A stretch of DNA of 28,535 bases from positions 1 through 28,535 of the IMG/VR virus record IMGVR_UViG_3300043446_000750; one strand, 5' to 3'. The notes under the pieces are model-generated. The model saw only the letters and a program-made list of their open reading frames with translations, ran no database searches and was not told the DNA's origin. Source of the DNA: a virus. The translations under genes and the position numbers were made by a program. Shown piece by piece: positions 5,845-14,199 of the stretch. Positions within the stretch are counted from its first letter, which is position 1, and the number at the start of each line of letters is the position of its first letter.

Positions 5845-6599
5845 AAGTTTCTATTATAACTGCGACGATTGGTAAGCCCACGCTTGCTGATTGTATCAAG
5901 TCTGTTCGTGCGCAGACATATAAGAACATCGAACACATTGTAGTGATGGATGGGCATGAGCGAACAGGTGCAACATACAGTGTTTTACATGATCTAGAGT
6001 TCCCTCAAGGCGAAAGTCGTGGATCAATTGACAATGAATTTGTATGCGCACTGCCTTATGCCACTGGCATCAATCGCTACAACGGTCATCGTATCTATGG
6101 CGCATTCAATTTTCTGGTGAACGGCGACTTTGTTATGTGGCTCGATGATGACAATATTCTAGAGCCTAATCATGTTGAAAGTCTTGTGAATCTTGTTCAG
6201 TCAAAGAATCTCGACTGGGCATACTCTTTCAGAAAGATTGTTGACGAGAATAATAATTTCATTTGCAATGATGACTGTGAAAGTCTTGGCAAGTGGAAGT
6301 CTGTTCTTGATGATAATTTTGTTGATGTAAACTGTTTCTTTGTCAAAAGAAAGTTGGCTGTCGCTTCTTCAATGGTCTGGAATCGTCAGGCAAGAGAACC
6401 AGGAGTAATGGAAGTTGACCGCGCTTTGAGTCTAATGCTTATGGATCAGCGAAATAATTTGAAGTTTGACACGACCGCTGATTATACTGTAAGATACAGA
6501 GTAGGCAGCACAGGTATTTCAGTACAAGCAGGATTCTTTCTAGAAGGCAACAAAAGAATGCTAGAAAAGCACAACGGAGAACTTCCTTGGAAAAAGTAA
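5841..6599 (+). CDS. Family 2 (GT-A) glycosyltransferase
   Basis: 252 residues with the classic GT2 start 'MKVSIITATIGKPTLADCIK' and 'SVRAQTYKNIEHIVVMDG', the nucleotide-sugar binding half of a GT-A fold. The metal-binding DxD is at D102-D104 in 'MWLDDDNILEP'. The acceptor side follows ('VMEVDRALSLMLM'). It transfers a sugar from a nucleotide donor; donor and acceptor are unknown. It has no membrane segment, so it is cytoplasmic. It is coupled to the oxygenase upstream by ATGA and to the HAD-like gene by a 13-base overlap. Confidence 0.85.
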   Translation: MKVSIITATIGKPTLADCIKSVRAQTYKNIEHIVVMDGHERTGATYSVLHDLEFPQGESRGSIDNEFVCALPYATGINRYNGHRIYGAFNFLVNGDFVMWLDDDNILEPNHVESLVNLVQSKNLDWAYSFRKIVDENNNFICNDDCESLGKWKSVLDDNFVDVNCFFVKRKLAVASSMVWNRQAREPGVMEVDRALSLMLMDQRNNLKFDTTADYTVRYRVGSTGISVQAGFFLEGNKRMLEKHNGELPWKK

Positions 6600-7972
6600 A
6601 CAGCTATGACGTATTTGATACGTTGATTGCTCGTAGATACGTTGACAACGATCCTCTACTTTTACAGATCGAGGCTCACACCAAGATTCGCGGGTTCGCT
6701 CAAGAGAGAAAGAACTCGGATGATGGCACCAGATCTTTGCTCGGCATCTATCAAGATCTAGTACGAAAGGGAGTTATTCAAGAACATCAACTGATGGAAC
6801 TCTATAAGTTTGAGGTTGATCTAGAGAAGCGCCATTCATATGGTATTGCTGAGAACATCAATAAAGTCAAACATGGCGATCTTTTGATTTCTGACATGTA
6901 CTTTTCTGGTGCTGATATTCTTGAACTTGTTCGAGCAGCTGGCTGTGACAAGCAAGTGACCATCTATCAGTCGAATGCAGACAAGAGAACAGGTGTGCTT
7001 TGGGATCGATTGAAAGATAAGAATCTGATCAATCTGCATCTTGGCGATAACATGACATCTGATGTCAATAATGCACTCGCAAGAAATATCAAAGCAAGGC
7101 ACTATCCAAATGCTGTCGAGTCTACTGGTGCAGAAACGCATTTAGCGCGAAAAGACATGCGCAATCTGTCATTGCTTCTACGCGAAGTGCGCTTGAAGTG
7201 CGCTCAAATGACAAGATTTTTTGAACTTTCTAATCAGTTGAACCTGCCATGGATGATTCTTTGCTGTGAGATTCTAAACAGAAAATATAGCGGCAAGAAT
7301 ATTGTCTTTTTGGGCAGAGATTGCCAGCTTCTGTACAAAGTCTACAACGCATTCTATCGCACTGCCTACTATCTGCCATTCTCACGAAAAGTTGCGTATG
7401 CGCAGCCAGAAGAATCTGTTGGCTATCTGAAGTCTCATTTGCCACCAAACTATGTGTTGGTTGATATCTCAAGCACAGGCGCAACGTGGGAAAAGATTTG
7501 CGCATTGCATCCATTTGATATTGAAGTTCTGATCTATTCAGATGTTTTCAAATATACCAGCGAGAAGCCAGTTCTGCCGCAGACCTTTTCTTATGTGTTC
7601 AAGAACAGCACTATGGGCGCGACAAACAAAATGGTTGAAATATTCAACTGCGCGAATCATGGTGTTCTAAGCAAACTTCATGAAACTGCTGGTCTCTACA
7701 CAGCAGAGTTTGGCATAAATGAAATGGACAGCGAAGATGTGAAATTGATTCATGAGCCAATTGACATCGCGGTAGAAACAGCGTATAATTACAAGCAGAA
7801 TCTACACGAAGAACTATCACAGATCAGTGACGTTGATTTGCAAATTGTTGCGTCAAGTTTGGTGCTAGCTTTGTGCAATCTAAACATCAATCTCACAGAG
7901 TACGATATACGTCAAGAACAATATATGAAAGAGGTTCTCAATGCAAAGAATAGTCAATCCATTCGTCTATGA
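6587..7972 (+). CDS. HAD-like hydrolase of the glycan-locus type (COG5610-like), TTG start
   Basis: 461 residues in two halves. The N-terminal half is a HAD domain: motif I 'SYDVFDTLIARR' (D8), motif II near S102 (LLISDMYF), and motif IV 'LHLGDNMTSDV' (D154, D159). The residue two after the nucleophile is Phe10, not Asp, as in haloacid dehalogenases and unlike typical phosphatases. The C-terminal half has 'IVFLGRDCQLLYKVYNAFY' and 'VLVDISSTGAT' (about 290-300), matching the second half of COG5610-type proteins from glycosylation loci. The latter also resembles a phosphoribosyl-binding loop. The start must be the TTG at 6587, since no ATG precedes the HAD motif; GGAG at 6576-6579 supports it. 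Its role in sugar modification is inferred from context. Confidence 0.75.
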   Translation: MEKVNSYDVFDTLIARRYVDNDPLLLQIEAHTKIRGFAQERKNSDDGTRSLLGIYQDLVRKGVIQEHQLMELYKFEVDLEKRHSYGIAENINKVKHGDLLISDMYFSGADILELVRAAGCDKQVTIYQSNADKRTGVLWDRLKDKNLINLHLGDNMTSDVNNALARNIKARHYPNAVESTGAETHLARKDMRNLSLLLREVRLKCAQMTRFFELSNQLNLPWMILCCEILNRKYSGKNIVFLGRDCQLLYKVYNAFYRTAYYLPFSRKVAYAQPEESVGYLKSHLPPNYVLVDISSTGATWEKICALHPFDIEVLIYSDVFKYTSEKPVLPQTFSYVFKNSTMGATNKMVEIFNCANHGVLSKLHETAGLYTAEFGINEMDSEDVKLIHEPIDIAVETAYNYKQNLHEELSQISDVDLQIVASSLVLALCNLNINLTEYDIRQEQYMKEVLNAKNSQSIRL

Positions 7973-8657
7973 CCATATAAGGCAAGAAAGAATGCCTAAT
8001 CCAACCATCCCAGCATGGTTGGATGCAACTTATAGTCAGAACTATGAAGACATCGTTTTGTGTCAGATGTTCACAGCGTACATGAACCGAAACAATCTGA
8101 GTTCAACGTCAGTGTCTTATCTTGAGATTGGCGGTAATCATCCAGTCTGCACCAGTGCATCCTTTCTTCTACACAAGACGTTTGGCATCAACGGCATGAT
8201 CGTTGAGCCAGATCCTAAACTGGCTACGACTCTACGCAAGCACAGACCAAATGATGTGATCATCGAGGCTGCTGTTACAGATTCTGATGATCACGAGATT
8301 GAGTTTTTTGTTAGCACTGAGAACGAACTTTCGACTTTGAGCCAAGAGTTCGTAGCAAAGAATAATCTATCAGTGCAGTCGATCAAAGTGAAAACAGTTC
8401 GAATCAATACTTTGCTTGAATACTTCTCTAAGGTCAGTTCACTGATGCTAAGTATTGATGTTGAAGGATTAGACTTGCGCGTCCTGCGAGACATTGATTT
8501 TGATAAGTATCGCCCACATTTCATCACGATTGAACCAAGTGAACATATCGTACCTGGCACAACAAATGAGATCATCTCTTTTCTGAGAGACAAAGAGTAC
8601 CGTCTTGTTGCGCAGAACTATGTGAATCTAATATTTGAAGACAAGAGAAAGCCATAA
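7941..8657 (+). CDS. FkbM-family SAM methyltransferase
   Basis: 238 residues. Features of FkbM O-methyltransferases are present: 'YSQNYEDIVLCQMF' near 31-44, the SAM-binding glycine loop 'YLEIGGNHP' (60-68), the acidic 'IVEPDPKL' after the second strand, and 'LSIDVEGLDLRVLRDID' (170-186). Such enzymes usually methylate sugar hydroxyls. It overlaps the HAD gene by 32 bases and the next glycosyltransferase by 1 (TAATG), so it is part of the same coupled block. It probably caps or decorates the glycan made by the neighbouring transferases. The acceptor is unknown. Confidence 0.85.
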   Translation: MQRIVNPFVYDHIRQERMPNPTIPAWLDATYSQNYEDIVLCQMFTAYMNRNNLSSTSVSYLEIGGNHPVCTSASFLLHKTFGINGMIVEPDPKLATTLRKHRPNDVIIEAAVTDSDDHEIEFFVSTENELSTLSQEFVAKNNLSVQSIKVKTVRINTLLEYFSKVSSLMLSIDVEGLDLRVLRDIDFDKYRPHFITIEPSEHIVPGTTNEIISFLRDKEYRLVAQNYVNLIFEDKRKP

Positions 8658-9406
8658 TGAAAGCATGTATTTTTTCGTACTATATGCGCAACATCAACAA
8701 GAGAACAGTTGATTTGCAGAAAGCTGTAGTAAGCAAGTTCAATAAATCTAAGCTACCACACTTCTCAATCATGGGTGATGTGCCTCATGGTGCGTTTATA
8801 GATTTGATGTGGCAGTCGCAGGGTGTTCAAACTAAGACAGCACCAGGTTATACAATCGAAGATCAAATGAGAGAGACTGCCAAGCGACTAGGAGCATCAC
8901 TCGGTCAGTACGATGTTCTTCTGTTTCTTGATATCGATTGTGTTCCTGTCAGCATAGACGCAATTGACTATTACATCCAAAAGGCATCAGAAGGCATTCT
9001 GATTGGCAACGCACAGCGCTCTGGTCATCTTCAAAATAATAATCATGTGTTTGCTGCACCATCAGCAGCGGCTATTTCAAAAGAAACATTTTTGAAAATT
9101 GGTTCTCCAGCAGCTGGTGAAACGCCGCGCAGTGATGTTCTTGAAGAGTACACTTTTGAGGCTGAGAGTGCTGGCGTCAAGGTTGACTTTACGCTGCCAG
9201 TGCGCTATGATAGAGAGGTATACCGCTATGACTGGGAACAAGATAAGCGCCCTTATTGGACGCTTGAAAATGGACTGCCTAATTTTGGTCTTGGTACTAC
9301 ATACGGCAATGAAGAACTTGGCGATCTTTTCTGGCACAACTTCCAGATTAGAATCCCAGGTAATGAACAAAAGTTTTGGGAAAAATGTGAGGAACTATTG
9401 AAATGA
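8657..9406 (+). CDS. GT-A-like glycosyltransferase
   Basis: 249 residues. The DxD metal site is clear: 'YDVLLFLDIDCVPVS', D92 and D94, after a beta-strand, as in GT-A enzymes. The later block 'EEYTFEAESAGVKVDF' and 'WHNFQIRIPG' would form the acceptor side. The N-terminus 'KACIFSYYMRN' is less typical than GT2, so this is a divergent transferase. It is last in the modification block and overlaps the next small gene by 4 bases. Donor and acceptor are unknown. Confidence 0.7.
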   Translation: MKACIFSYYMRNINKRTVDLQKAVVSKFNKSKLPHFSIMGDVPHGAFIDLMWQSQGVQTKTAPGYTIEDQMRETAKRLGASLGQYDVLLFLDIDCVPVSIDAIDYYIQKASEGILIGNAQRSGHLQNNNHVFAAPSAAAISKETFLKIGSPAAGETPRSDVLEEYTFEAESAGVKVDFTLPVRYDREVYRYDWEQDKRPYWTLENGLPNFGLGTTYGNEELGDLFWHNFQIRIPGNEQKFWEKCEELLK

Positions 9407-9594
9407 CGCATAAGAGTGACTTTTACAGCGCAAAGCTGCCTCGATATCTGAAGAAGATGATTGCTTTGGGCGAAGCAGCTGGAAGCTATGATAGAGTTCA
9501 GGCTAGAGAGCATCGAAAGGGTTTTATTGATGCCCATGCAACGCACCTAGCGTATAAGCTGAAGCGTGTAGAGAAAGACACGACGCCTGAATAA
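9403..9594 (+). CDS. Small conserved phage protein, 63 aa
   Basis: An ATGA-coupled small protein with 'LPRYLKKMIALGEAAGSYDR' and 'REHRKGFIDAHATHLAYK'. It is basic and helical. I recall similar short proteins in phages without function. It separates the modification block from the replication block. Confidence 0.6.
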   Translation: MTHKSDFYSAKLPRYLKKMIALGEAAGSYDRVQAREHRKGFIDAHATHLAYKLKRVEKDTTPE

Positions 9595-9598
9595 TTTT

Positions 9599-9880
9599 AT
9601 GAATTCTTTGAGCGAACTCAGAAATTTTCTTGAGTCGAGAAAAATTTGCGTCAAAAGTAACAATGGCTGGCAGCTAATCGTTGGTCAAGACAAGTACGGA
9701 ATATCACACGATGTTCTATACTGCAACAACGAGCCAGTGCAGAAGAAAGAAATTCTAAAACGCGCACAGCAATCTATAGAAGAGGATAAGCAAAATGTCA
9801 AATGTCAAGGCAGTGAAACTCGCAGGGTCTGGCGAGGAATTGGTGGTAGAAATCGTTTCAGAGACAGCAGCGACGATTGA
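9599..9880 (+). CDS. Hypothetical protein with long 3' overlap
   Basis: The ATG at 9599 is 4 bases after the previous stop. The protein is 93 residues. The first 65 or so (SLSELRNFLESRKICVKSNN and on to 'EILKRAQQSIEED') read like a normal compact protein. The last 28 residues are read through the start of the next gene in another frame and look unstructured and Arg-rich (ETRRVWRGIGGRNRFRDSS). The 86-base overlap is far longer than elsewhere in the window. A lost stop or a single-base indel near 9785-9795 is possible: in another frame a TAA lies at 9787-9789. Function is unknown. Confidence 0.5.
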   Translation: MNSLSELRNFLESRKICVKSNNGWQLIVGQDKYGISHDVLYCNNEPVQKKEILKRAQQSIEEDKQNVKCQGSETRRVWRGIGGRNRFRDSSDD

Positions 9881-10094
9881 ATTCAAGAATCCAGTTGCTT
9901 GTGTGATGCAGCGTGGTGAGCAGGGACCAATGCTTGGCTTCATGCCCTGGATGCAGGCTGCTAACGGTCCTTTCATGATCAATCGCGATAAAATTCTACT
10001 CATCGCTGAGGTTGCAGATGAAGTCGAAATAGGTTATAATAGGATCTTCGGTGCAGGAATCGTTGTGCCACCGAAGCAACTAATTATGGGGTGA
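9795..10094 (+). CDS. Sm-like (LSM-fold) conserved phage protein, 99 aa
   Basis: The pattern 'VKAVKLAGSGEELVVEIV', then 'TIEFKNPVACVMQ' and late 'YNRIFGAGIVVPPK' matches small T4-like phage proteins that I associate with an Sm-like beta-barrel. The 'L-x-x-G-E-E-L' start is the usual first strands of that fold. Such proteins may bind RNA or form rings, but this copy has no proof of either. It lies directly before the DNA polymerase. A promoter-like sequence lies inside its 3' part (10012-10040). Confidence in the gene is high, in the fold moderate. Confidence 0.7.
   Translation: MSNVKAVKLAGSGEELVVEIVSETAATIEFKNPVACVMQRGEQGPMLGFMPWMQAANGPFMINRDKILLIAEVADEVEIGYNRIFGAGIVVPPKQLIMG
10012..10040 (+). 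promoter_or_regulatory. Possible promoter before DNA polymerase
   Basis: TATAAT at 10035-10040 follows TTGCAG at 10012-10017 with a 17-base spacer, 58 bases before the polymerase start. The -10 context TATAATAGGATCTTC resembles that before uvsX (TATAATAGATACTTC). It lies inside a coding region, so it is weak evidence. Confidence 0.3.
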
Positions 10095-10097
10095 TCC

Positions 10098-12638
10098 TTG
10101 AGTGACTTCTACACTAACGTCAGCGTCTCGGGTAAGTTTATTCTTTTCCGAGGCGTTGAGAACGGTAAGCGTGTACGTCGGAAGATTGAATATCATCCGA
10201 CGTTTTTTCTTTCTTCACAAGAGAAAAGTGAATACAAAACTCTTTCAGGCGAGTATGTAAAGCCAATAAAGCCAGGAACAATCTCAGACTGCCGAGAATT
10301 TCTGGAAAGGTATGAGGATGTCGATAATTTTCCTATTTATGGCAACAATCGTTATGATTACGCTTTTATTGCCGATGATTATCCTGATGATATACTGTGG
10401 GATCTTGATAAGATTACTATCGCTAATATCGACATTGAGGTTGGATCTGAAAACGGATTCCCAGAACCAAAAGATGCCAATGAAGAAATCACTGCGATTA
10501 CTATCAAACTCAAAGACAATTATTTTGTTTTTGGTTGCGGTGCTTATACTAAGCATCGTGATGATGTTCACTATGCCCACTGCCGAGACGAATCAGACCT
10601 TATTCGAAGATTTCTCGACTTCTGGTCAAGATTTCATCCAGACGTAGTGACTGGTTGGAATATCAAGACGTTTGATATTCCATATATCGTCAATCGCGTG
10701 ACTAAACTCTTTGGCGACGATGAAGCAAAGAAGCTGTCGCCATGGAACAAGATCTCTGAGCGCGAAGCATATATCCAGAATCAAAAGCAGGTTGTATACG
10801 GTATCTCTGGTGTAGCGATTCTAGACTACATCGAACTCTATAAGAAGTTCACTTATTCGCAGCAAGAGTCCTATCGTCTTGATCATATCGCTAATGTTGA
10901 AATTGGCGAAAAGAAGCTGGACTATTCTGAATACGAGAATCTTCACCAGCTGTATAAGCACGACTATCAAAAGTTCATTGAGTATAACGTCAAAGACGTT
11001 GAACTTGTGCAGAAACTCGAAGACAAGATGAAGCTGATTGAACTAGCACTCACTCTTGCGTATGACAATAAAGTAAACTATGAAGATGTGTTTACTCAGG
11101 TGCGCATGTGGGACGCTATCGTTTACAATTATCTGATGAAGAAGAACATCGTAATTCCACAGATGAAGATGGGTTCTAAGAATTCGCAATATGAAGGTGC
11201 GTATGTCAAAGACCCTATTCTTGGCATGCATCAGTGGGTCGCTTCATTTGACTTGAACAGTCTGTATCCACACTTGATCATGCAGTATAATCTGTCGATG
11301 GAGACGATCATCGACTCGAAGAAATACAGCGATGATATGCGTAACTTCATTTCGGCAGGCAATATCGGTGTCGATGCGCTTCTGAATCAAAGTGTTGATA
11401 CAGAAATTCTCAAACAACTGAATGTGACTTTGACTCCAAACGGTCAACTGTTTCGAATCAATCAGCAAGGTGTGATGCCTGAGATCATGGACAGCATGTA
11501 CAAAGATCGTACACGCTACAAGAAGCTGGCGATTGAAGCGAAGAAAAAGATTGAGACTGTCGGTGATGATAAGAATCAAATCCAGTATCTTGAGAATCAA
11601 ATCGCACGATACAACAATCTTCAGCTAGCTAAGAAAGTCACACTGAACTCAGCTTACGGTGCGATGGGCAATCAATACTTTCGCTTCTACGATATCAGAA
11701 TTGCGGAAGCTATCACTACTGCTGGTCAGTTGTCGATTCGTTGGATCGAAAAGAAGATCAATGAATATATGAACAATCTGTTGAAGACTACTGATGTAGA
11801 CTATGTAATCGCCTCAGATACAGATTCGATTTATTTGAACATGGGTCCTCTTGTCACGAAACTCTATCCCAATACTGCTGACACAAAGCAAGTCATCAAG
11901 TTTATGAATAAGGTCTGTGACGATAAGATTCAGCCATTCATCGATAAGTCATATGAAGAACTGAAGAATTACATGAATGCGTTTCAGCAGCGCATGGAGA
12001 TGAAGCGCGAGTCTCTCGCAGATAAAGCTATCTGGGTCGCTAAGAAGAACTACATCCTGAACGTCCATGATAGCGAAGGCGTTGCTTATGCGAAGCCAAA
12101 GCTGAAGATGATGGGCATCTCTGCAATTCGTTCTTCAACGCCTTCATCTTGCCGAGCGAAGATCAAAGAGGCAATCAATTTGATCATGACTACTGATGAA
12201 GATCATGTGATCAAATTCATTGAAAAATTCAGAAAAGAATTCAAGACTTTGCCTATTGAAGAGATTGCTTTCCCTCGATCAGTCAATGGTCTTTCAGACT
12301 ATTCTGATGGTGCAAACATCTTCAAGAAAGGCACACCGATCCATGTGAAGGGCGCTCTAGTCTACAATAATTGTTTGCGCACACTGAAGTTGACGAAGAG
12401 ATACCAAGAGATTCGTGACGGCGATAAGATCAAGTTCTTTTACTTGAAGCAGCCAAACATTTTTAATAATAATACTCTTGCCTTTACGTCTGGGCTGCCA
12501 AAGCAACTGAACGCTGAAATTTACATCGACTATGACTTGCAATTTGACAAGTCTTTTGTTGAACCGCTTACTATAATTCTAAACGCAATACAATGGAAGT
12601 CTGAGCATGTTAGCACAATTGATAGCATTTTCGACTGA
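10098..12638 (+). CDS. 43: Family B DNA polymerase (T4 gp43-like)
   Basis: The replicative polymerase, 846 residues against 898 in T4, with both activities intact. The 3'-5' exonuclease shows D112/E114 in 'IANIDIEVGSENG', D193 in 'GWNIKTFDIPY' and D300 in 'YNVKDVEL'. The polymerase shows motif A D385 in 'SFDLNSLYPHLI', motif B 'KKVTLNSAYGAMGN' (512-524) and motif C 'ASDTDSIYL' (D574, D576). The start is TTG at 10098: its product begins MSDFYTNVSV, in line with the T4 start MKEFYISIE, and GGGGTG lies just upstream. The gene is uninterrupted, with no intein. It is followed by a 39-base gap holding a promoter for uvsX. Confidence 0.95.
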   Translation: MSDFYTNVSVSGKFILFRGVENGKRVRRKIEYHPTFFLSSQEKSEYKTLSGEYVKPIKPGTISDCREFLERYEDVDNFPIYGNNRYDYAFIADDYPDDILWDLDKITIANIDIEVGSENGFPEPKDANEEITAITIKLKDNYFVFGCGAYTKHRDDVHYAHCRDESDLIRRFLDFWSRFHPDVVTGWNIKTFDIPYIVNRVTKLFGDDEAKKLSPWNKISEREAYIQNQKQVVYGISGVAILDYIELYKKFTYSQQESYRLDHIANVEIGEKKLDYSEYENLHQLYKHDYQKFIEYNVKDVELVQKLEDKMKLIELALTLAYDNKVNYEDVFTQVRMWDAIVYNYLMKKNIVIPQMKMGSKNSQYEGAYVKDPILGMHQWVASFDLNSLYPHLIMQYNLSMETIIDSKKYSDDMRNFISAGNIGVDALLNQSVDTEILKQLNVTLTPNGQLFRINQQGVMPEIMDSMYKDRTRYKKLAIEAKKKIETVGDDKNQIQYLENQIARYNNLQLAKKVTLNSAYGAMGNQYFRFYDIRIAEAITTAGQLSIRWIEKKINEYMNNLLKTTDVDYVIASDTDSIYLNMGPLVTKLYPNTADTKQVIKFMNKVCDDKIQPFIDKSYEELKNYMNAFQQRMEMKRESLADKAIWVAKKNYILNVHDSEGVAYAKPKLKMMGISAIRSSTPSSCRAKIKEAINLIMTTDEDHVIKFIEKFRKEFKTLPIEEIAFPRSVNGLSDYSDGANIFKKGTPIHVKGALVYNNCLRTLKLTKRYQEIRDGDKIKFFYLKQPNIFNNNTLAFTSGLPKQLNAEIYIDYDLQFDKSFVEPLTIILNAIQWKSEHVSTIDSIFD

Positions 12639-12642
12639 GTTG

Positions 12643-12651
12643 TGCTATAAT
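12643..12651 (+). promoter_or_regulatory. Extended -10 promoter for uvsX
   Basis: TGCTATAAT is a perfect extended -10 element (TGnTATAAT) in the 39-base gap before uvsX, 27 bases before the ATG counting from the first T of TATAAT. A TTGATA at 12619-12624 is too far (21 bases) for a good -35, so the site would lean on the extended -10. Confidence 0.55.
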
Positions 12652-12664
12652 AGATACTTCCAAA

Positions 12665-12671
12665 AAGGAGA
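12665..12671 (+). promoter_or_regulatory. Strong Shine-Dalgarno of uvsX (AAGGAGA)
   Basis: AAGGAGA lies 6 bases before the ATG at 12678, one of the best ribosome sites in the window, as expected for a highly made recombinase. Confidence 0.75.
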
Positions 12672-12677
12672 TCACAC

Positions 12678-13739
12678 ATGAGTCTGTTAGATAAAATCAA
12701 GAAGAATTCCACAATCAAAGAGTCTTCAGTGCTGTCAAAGTCAAAGTTCTTTGCTGCAAAAGATATGATTCAAACTTCTATTCCAGTTTTGAACGTCGCA
12801 CTGTCAGGTAGTCTTGACGGTGGCTTTACGCCTGGTCTCACGATGTGGGCTGGTCCATCAAAGCACTTCAAGACTGCTTTCAGTCTGATTCAAGTGAAGG
12901 CATATCAAGACAAGTATAAGGAAGGTATTGTTCTTTTCTATGACTCAGAGTTTGGTACTCCTCAATCATACTTTACGTCGTTTGGTATTGATAAAGAGCG
13001 TGTAGTCCACACTCCAATCACTGATGTCGAGCAGTTGAAGTTTGACATCATGAATCAGCTTTCGGGCATCGAGCGCGGTGATCGCATTATGATTGTTGTC
13101 GATTCTATCGGCAATCTTGCTTCTAAGAAAGAAGTCGAAGATGCTCTTGAGCAAAAGTCTGTCGGTGACATGACTCGCGCAAAGCAGATCAAGTCGCTGT
13201 TCCGCATGGTCACACCGCATCTGACTCTGAAAGATATTCCGATGGTTGTTGTGAATCATACTTATATGGAAATCGGTATGTTCCCGAAGGCAATCGTCGG
13301 TGGTGGCACTGGTTCGTATTACTCGGCTGATAACATCTTCATTCTCGGTCGCCAGCAAGAGAAAGAAGGCACTGAGATCGTTGGCTATAATTTCATCATC
13401 AACGTCGAGAAGTCACGTTATGTCCGTGAGAAGGCAAAGATTCCTGTCACTGTGACATATGAAGGTGGCGTCAGCAAGTGGTCTGGTCTGCTTGAAATCG
13501 CTCTAGAGTCTGGTCACGTTGTAAAGCCAAGCAACGGCTGGTACTCTCGTGTCAACACTGAAACGGGTGAAGTTGAAGATAAGAAGTGGCGTATCAAGGA
13601 CACTGACTCTGCCGCGTTCTGGACTTCAATTCTTGCAGACAAGACATTCAACGAATGGATCATGAACAACTATCAGTTCAGTTCTAACATCATGGGCACA
13701 GAATCAGAAATTGAGTTGGTAGACGATGAAGATCTCTAA
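12678..13739 (+). CDS. uvsX: UvsX/RecA-like recombinase
   Basis: 353 residues, about the length of T4 UvsX. It forms filaments on single-stranded DNA and drives strand exchange in recombination-dependent replication. The Walker A is 'WAGPSKHFKTAFS' (G59-T66), the T4-like form GPSKxFK rather than the bacterial GPESSGKT. The Walker B is 'RIMIVVDSIGNL' (D142). 'GGGTGSYYSADNIFILGR' fits the DNA-binding loop 2 region, and the acidic tail 'EIELVDDEDL' is typical. It has its own promoter-like site and strong ribosome site, and overlaps the next gene by 14 bases. Confidence 0.95.
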   Translation: MSLLDKIKKNSTIKESSVLSKSKFFAAKDMIQTSIPVLNVALSGSLDGGFTPGLTMWAGPSKHFKTAFSLIQVKAYQDKYKEGIVLFYDSEFGTPQSYFTSFGIDKERVVHTPITDVEQLKFDIMNQLSGIERGDRIMIVVDSIGNLASKKEVEDALEQKSVGDMTRAKQIKSLFRMVTPHLTLKDIPMVVVNHTYMEIGMFPKAIVGGGTGSYYSADNIFILGRQQEKEGTEIVGYNFIINVEKSRYVREKAKIPVTVTYEGGVSKWSGLLEIALESGHVVKPSNGWYSRVNTETGEVEDKKWRIKDTDSAAFWTSILADKTFNEWIMNNYQFSSNIMGTESEIELVDDEDL

Positions 13740-14199
13740 TATATTTGCAAATCTGATCGCCAAGTATGAATTTTGGCGCGCAAAGAGTATCAAACTTGAC
13801 AAGGACTATCAGATCTTTTATGATGGTTCTGATCCAGAGGCGATAGCATTTAAGATGCTCAAGAAGTATCCTGATGTGATAGTGTCGTTCTCTAACATCA
13901 AGTTGAATGATGATAGTATGATGCAGTTTGACTTTACTGTGATTGCTAATCCAAATCTTTGTAATGTCGAGTCAACGAAGTTCAAACAATTTACTTCTGA
14001 CATCTTTCGTAATATACTCGTTGAGTCGATCAAGAATTCTAGGGATCAAAATGAAAACGGAACATTTAATTTTGTCGAATCTGCTGAAGAACGAACCGTT
14101 CATGAGGAAGTCACTGCCGTTTCTCAAGAGCGAGTATCTGAGCGAAAGCCACGAAAAAAAGCTGTTCGAGGAAATAAAGCAATTCGTTCTAAAGTATAA
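13726..14199 (+). CDS. Hypothetical protein between uvsX and gp41, long overlap
   Basis: 157 residues from the ATG at 13726 inside the end of uvsX. The first 105 residues look like a real compact protein: 'LIAKYEFWRAKSIKLDKDYQ' and 'IVSFSNIKLNDDSMMQFDFT'. A gene in this place is usual in relatives with a uvsX-gp41 order, as I recall. The last 50 residues (ESAEERTVHEEV ... 'SERKPRKKAVRGNKAIRSK') are read through the first 149 bases of the helicase gene in another frame and are very charged. Either the two proteins truly share DNA, or a one-base change near 14040 removed the normal stop (TAG at 14040-14042 in another frame). Function is unknown. Confidence 0.6.
   Translation: MKISNIFANLIAKYEFWRAKSIKLDKDYQIFYDGSDPEAIAFKMLKKYPDVIVSFSNIKLNDDSMMQFDFTVIANPNLCNVESTKFKQFTSDIFRNILVESIKNSRDQNENGTFNFVESAEERTVHEEVTAVSQERVSERKPRKKAVRGNKAIRSKV

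Noticed and set aside
12572-12580. TATAATTC as another promoter near the polymerase end
   Set aside because: It has no extended -10 or -35 partner, lies inside the polymerase gene, and the gap promoter at 12643 is clearly better.
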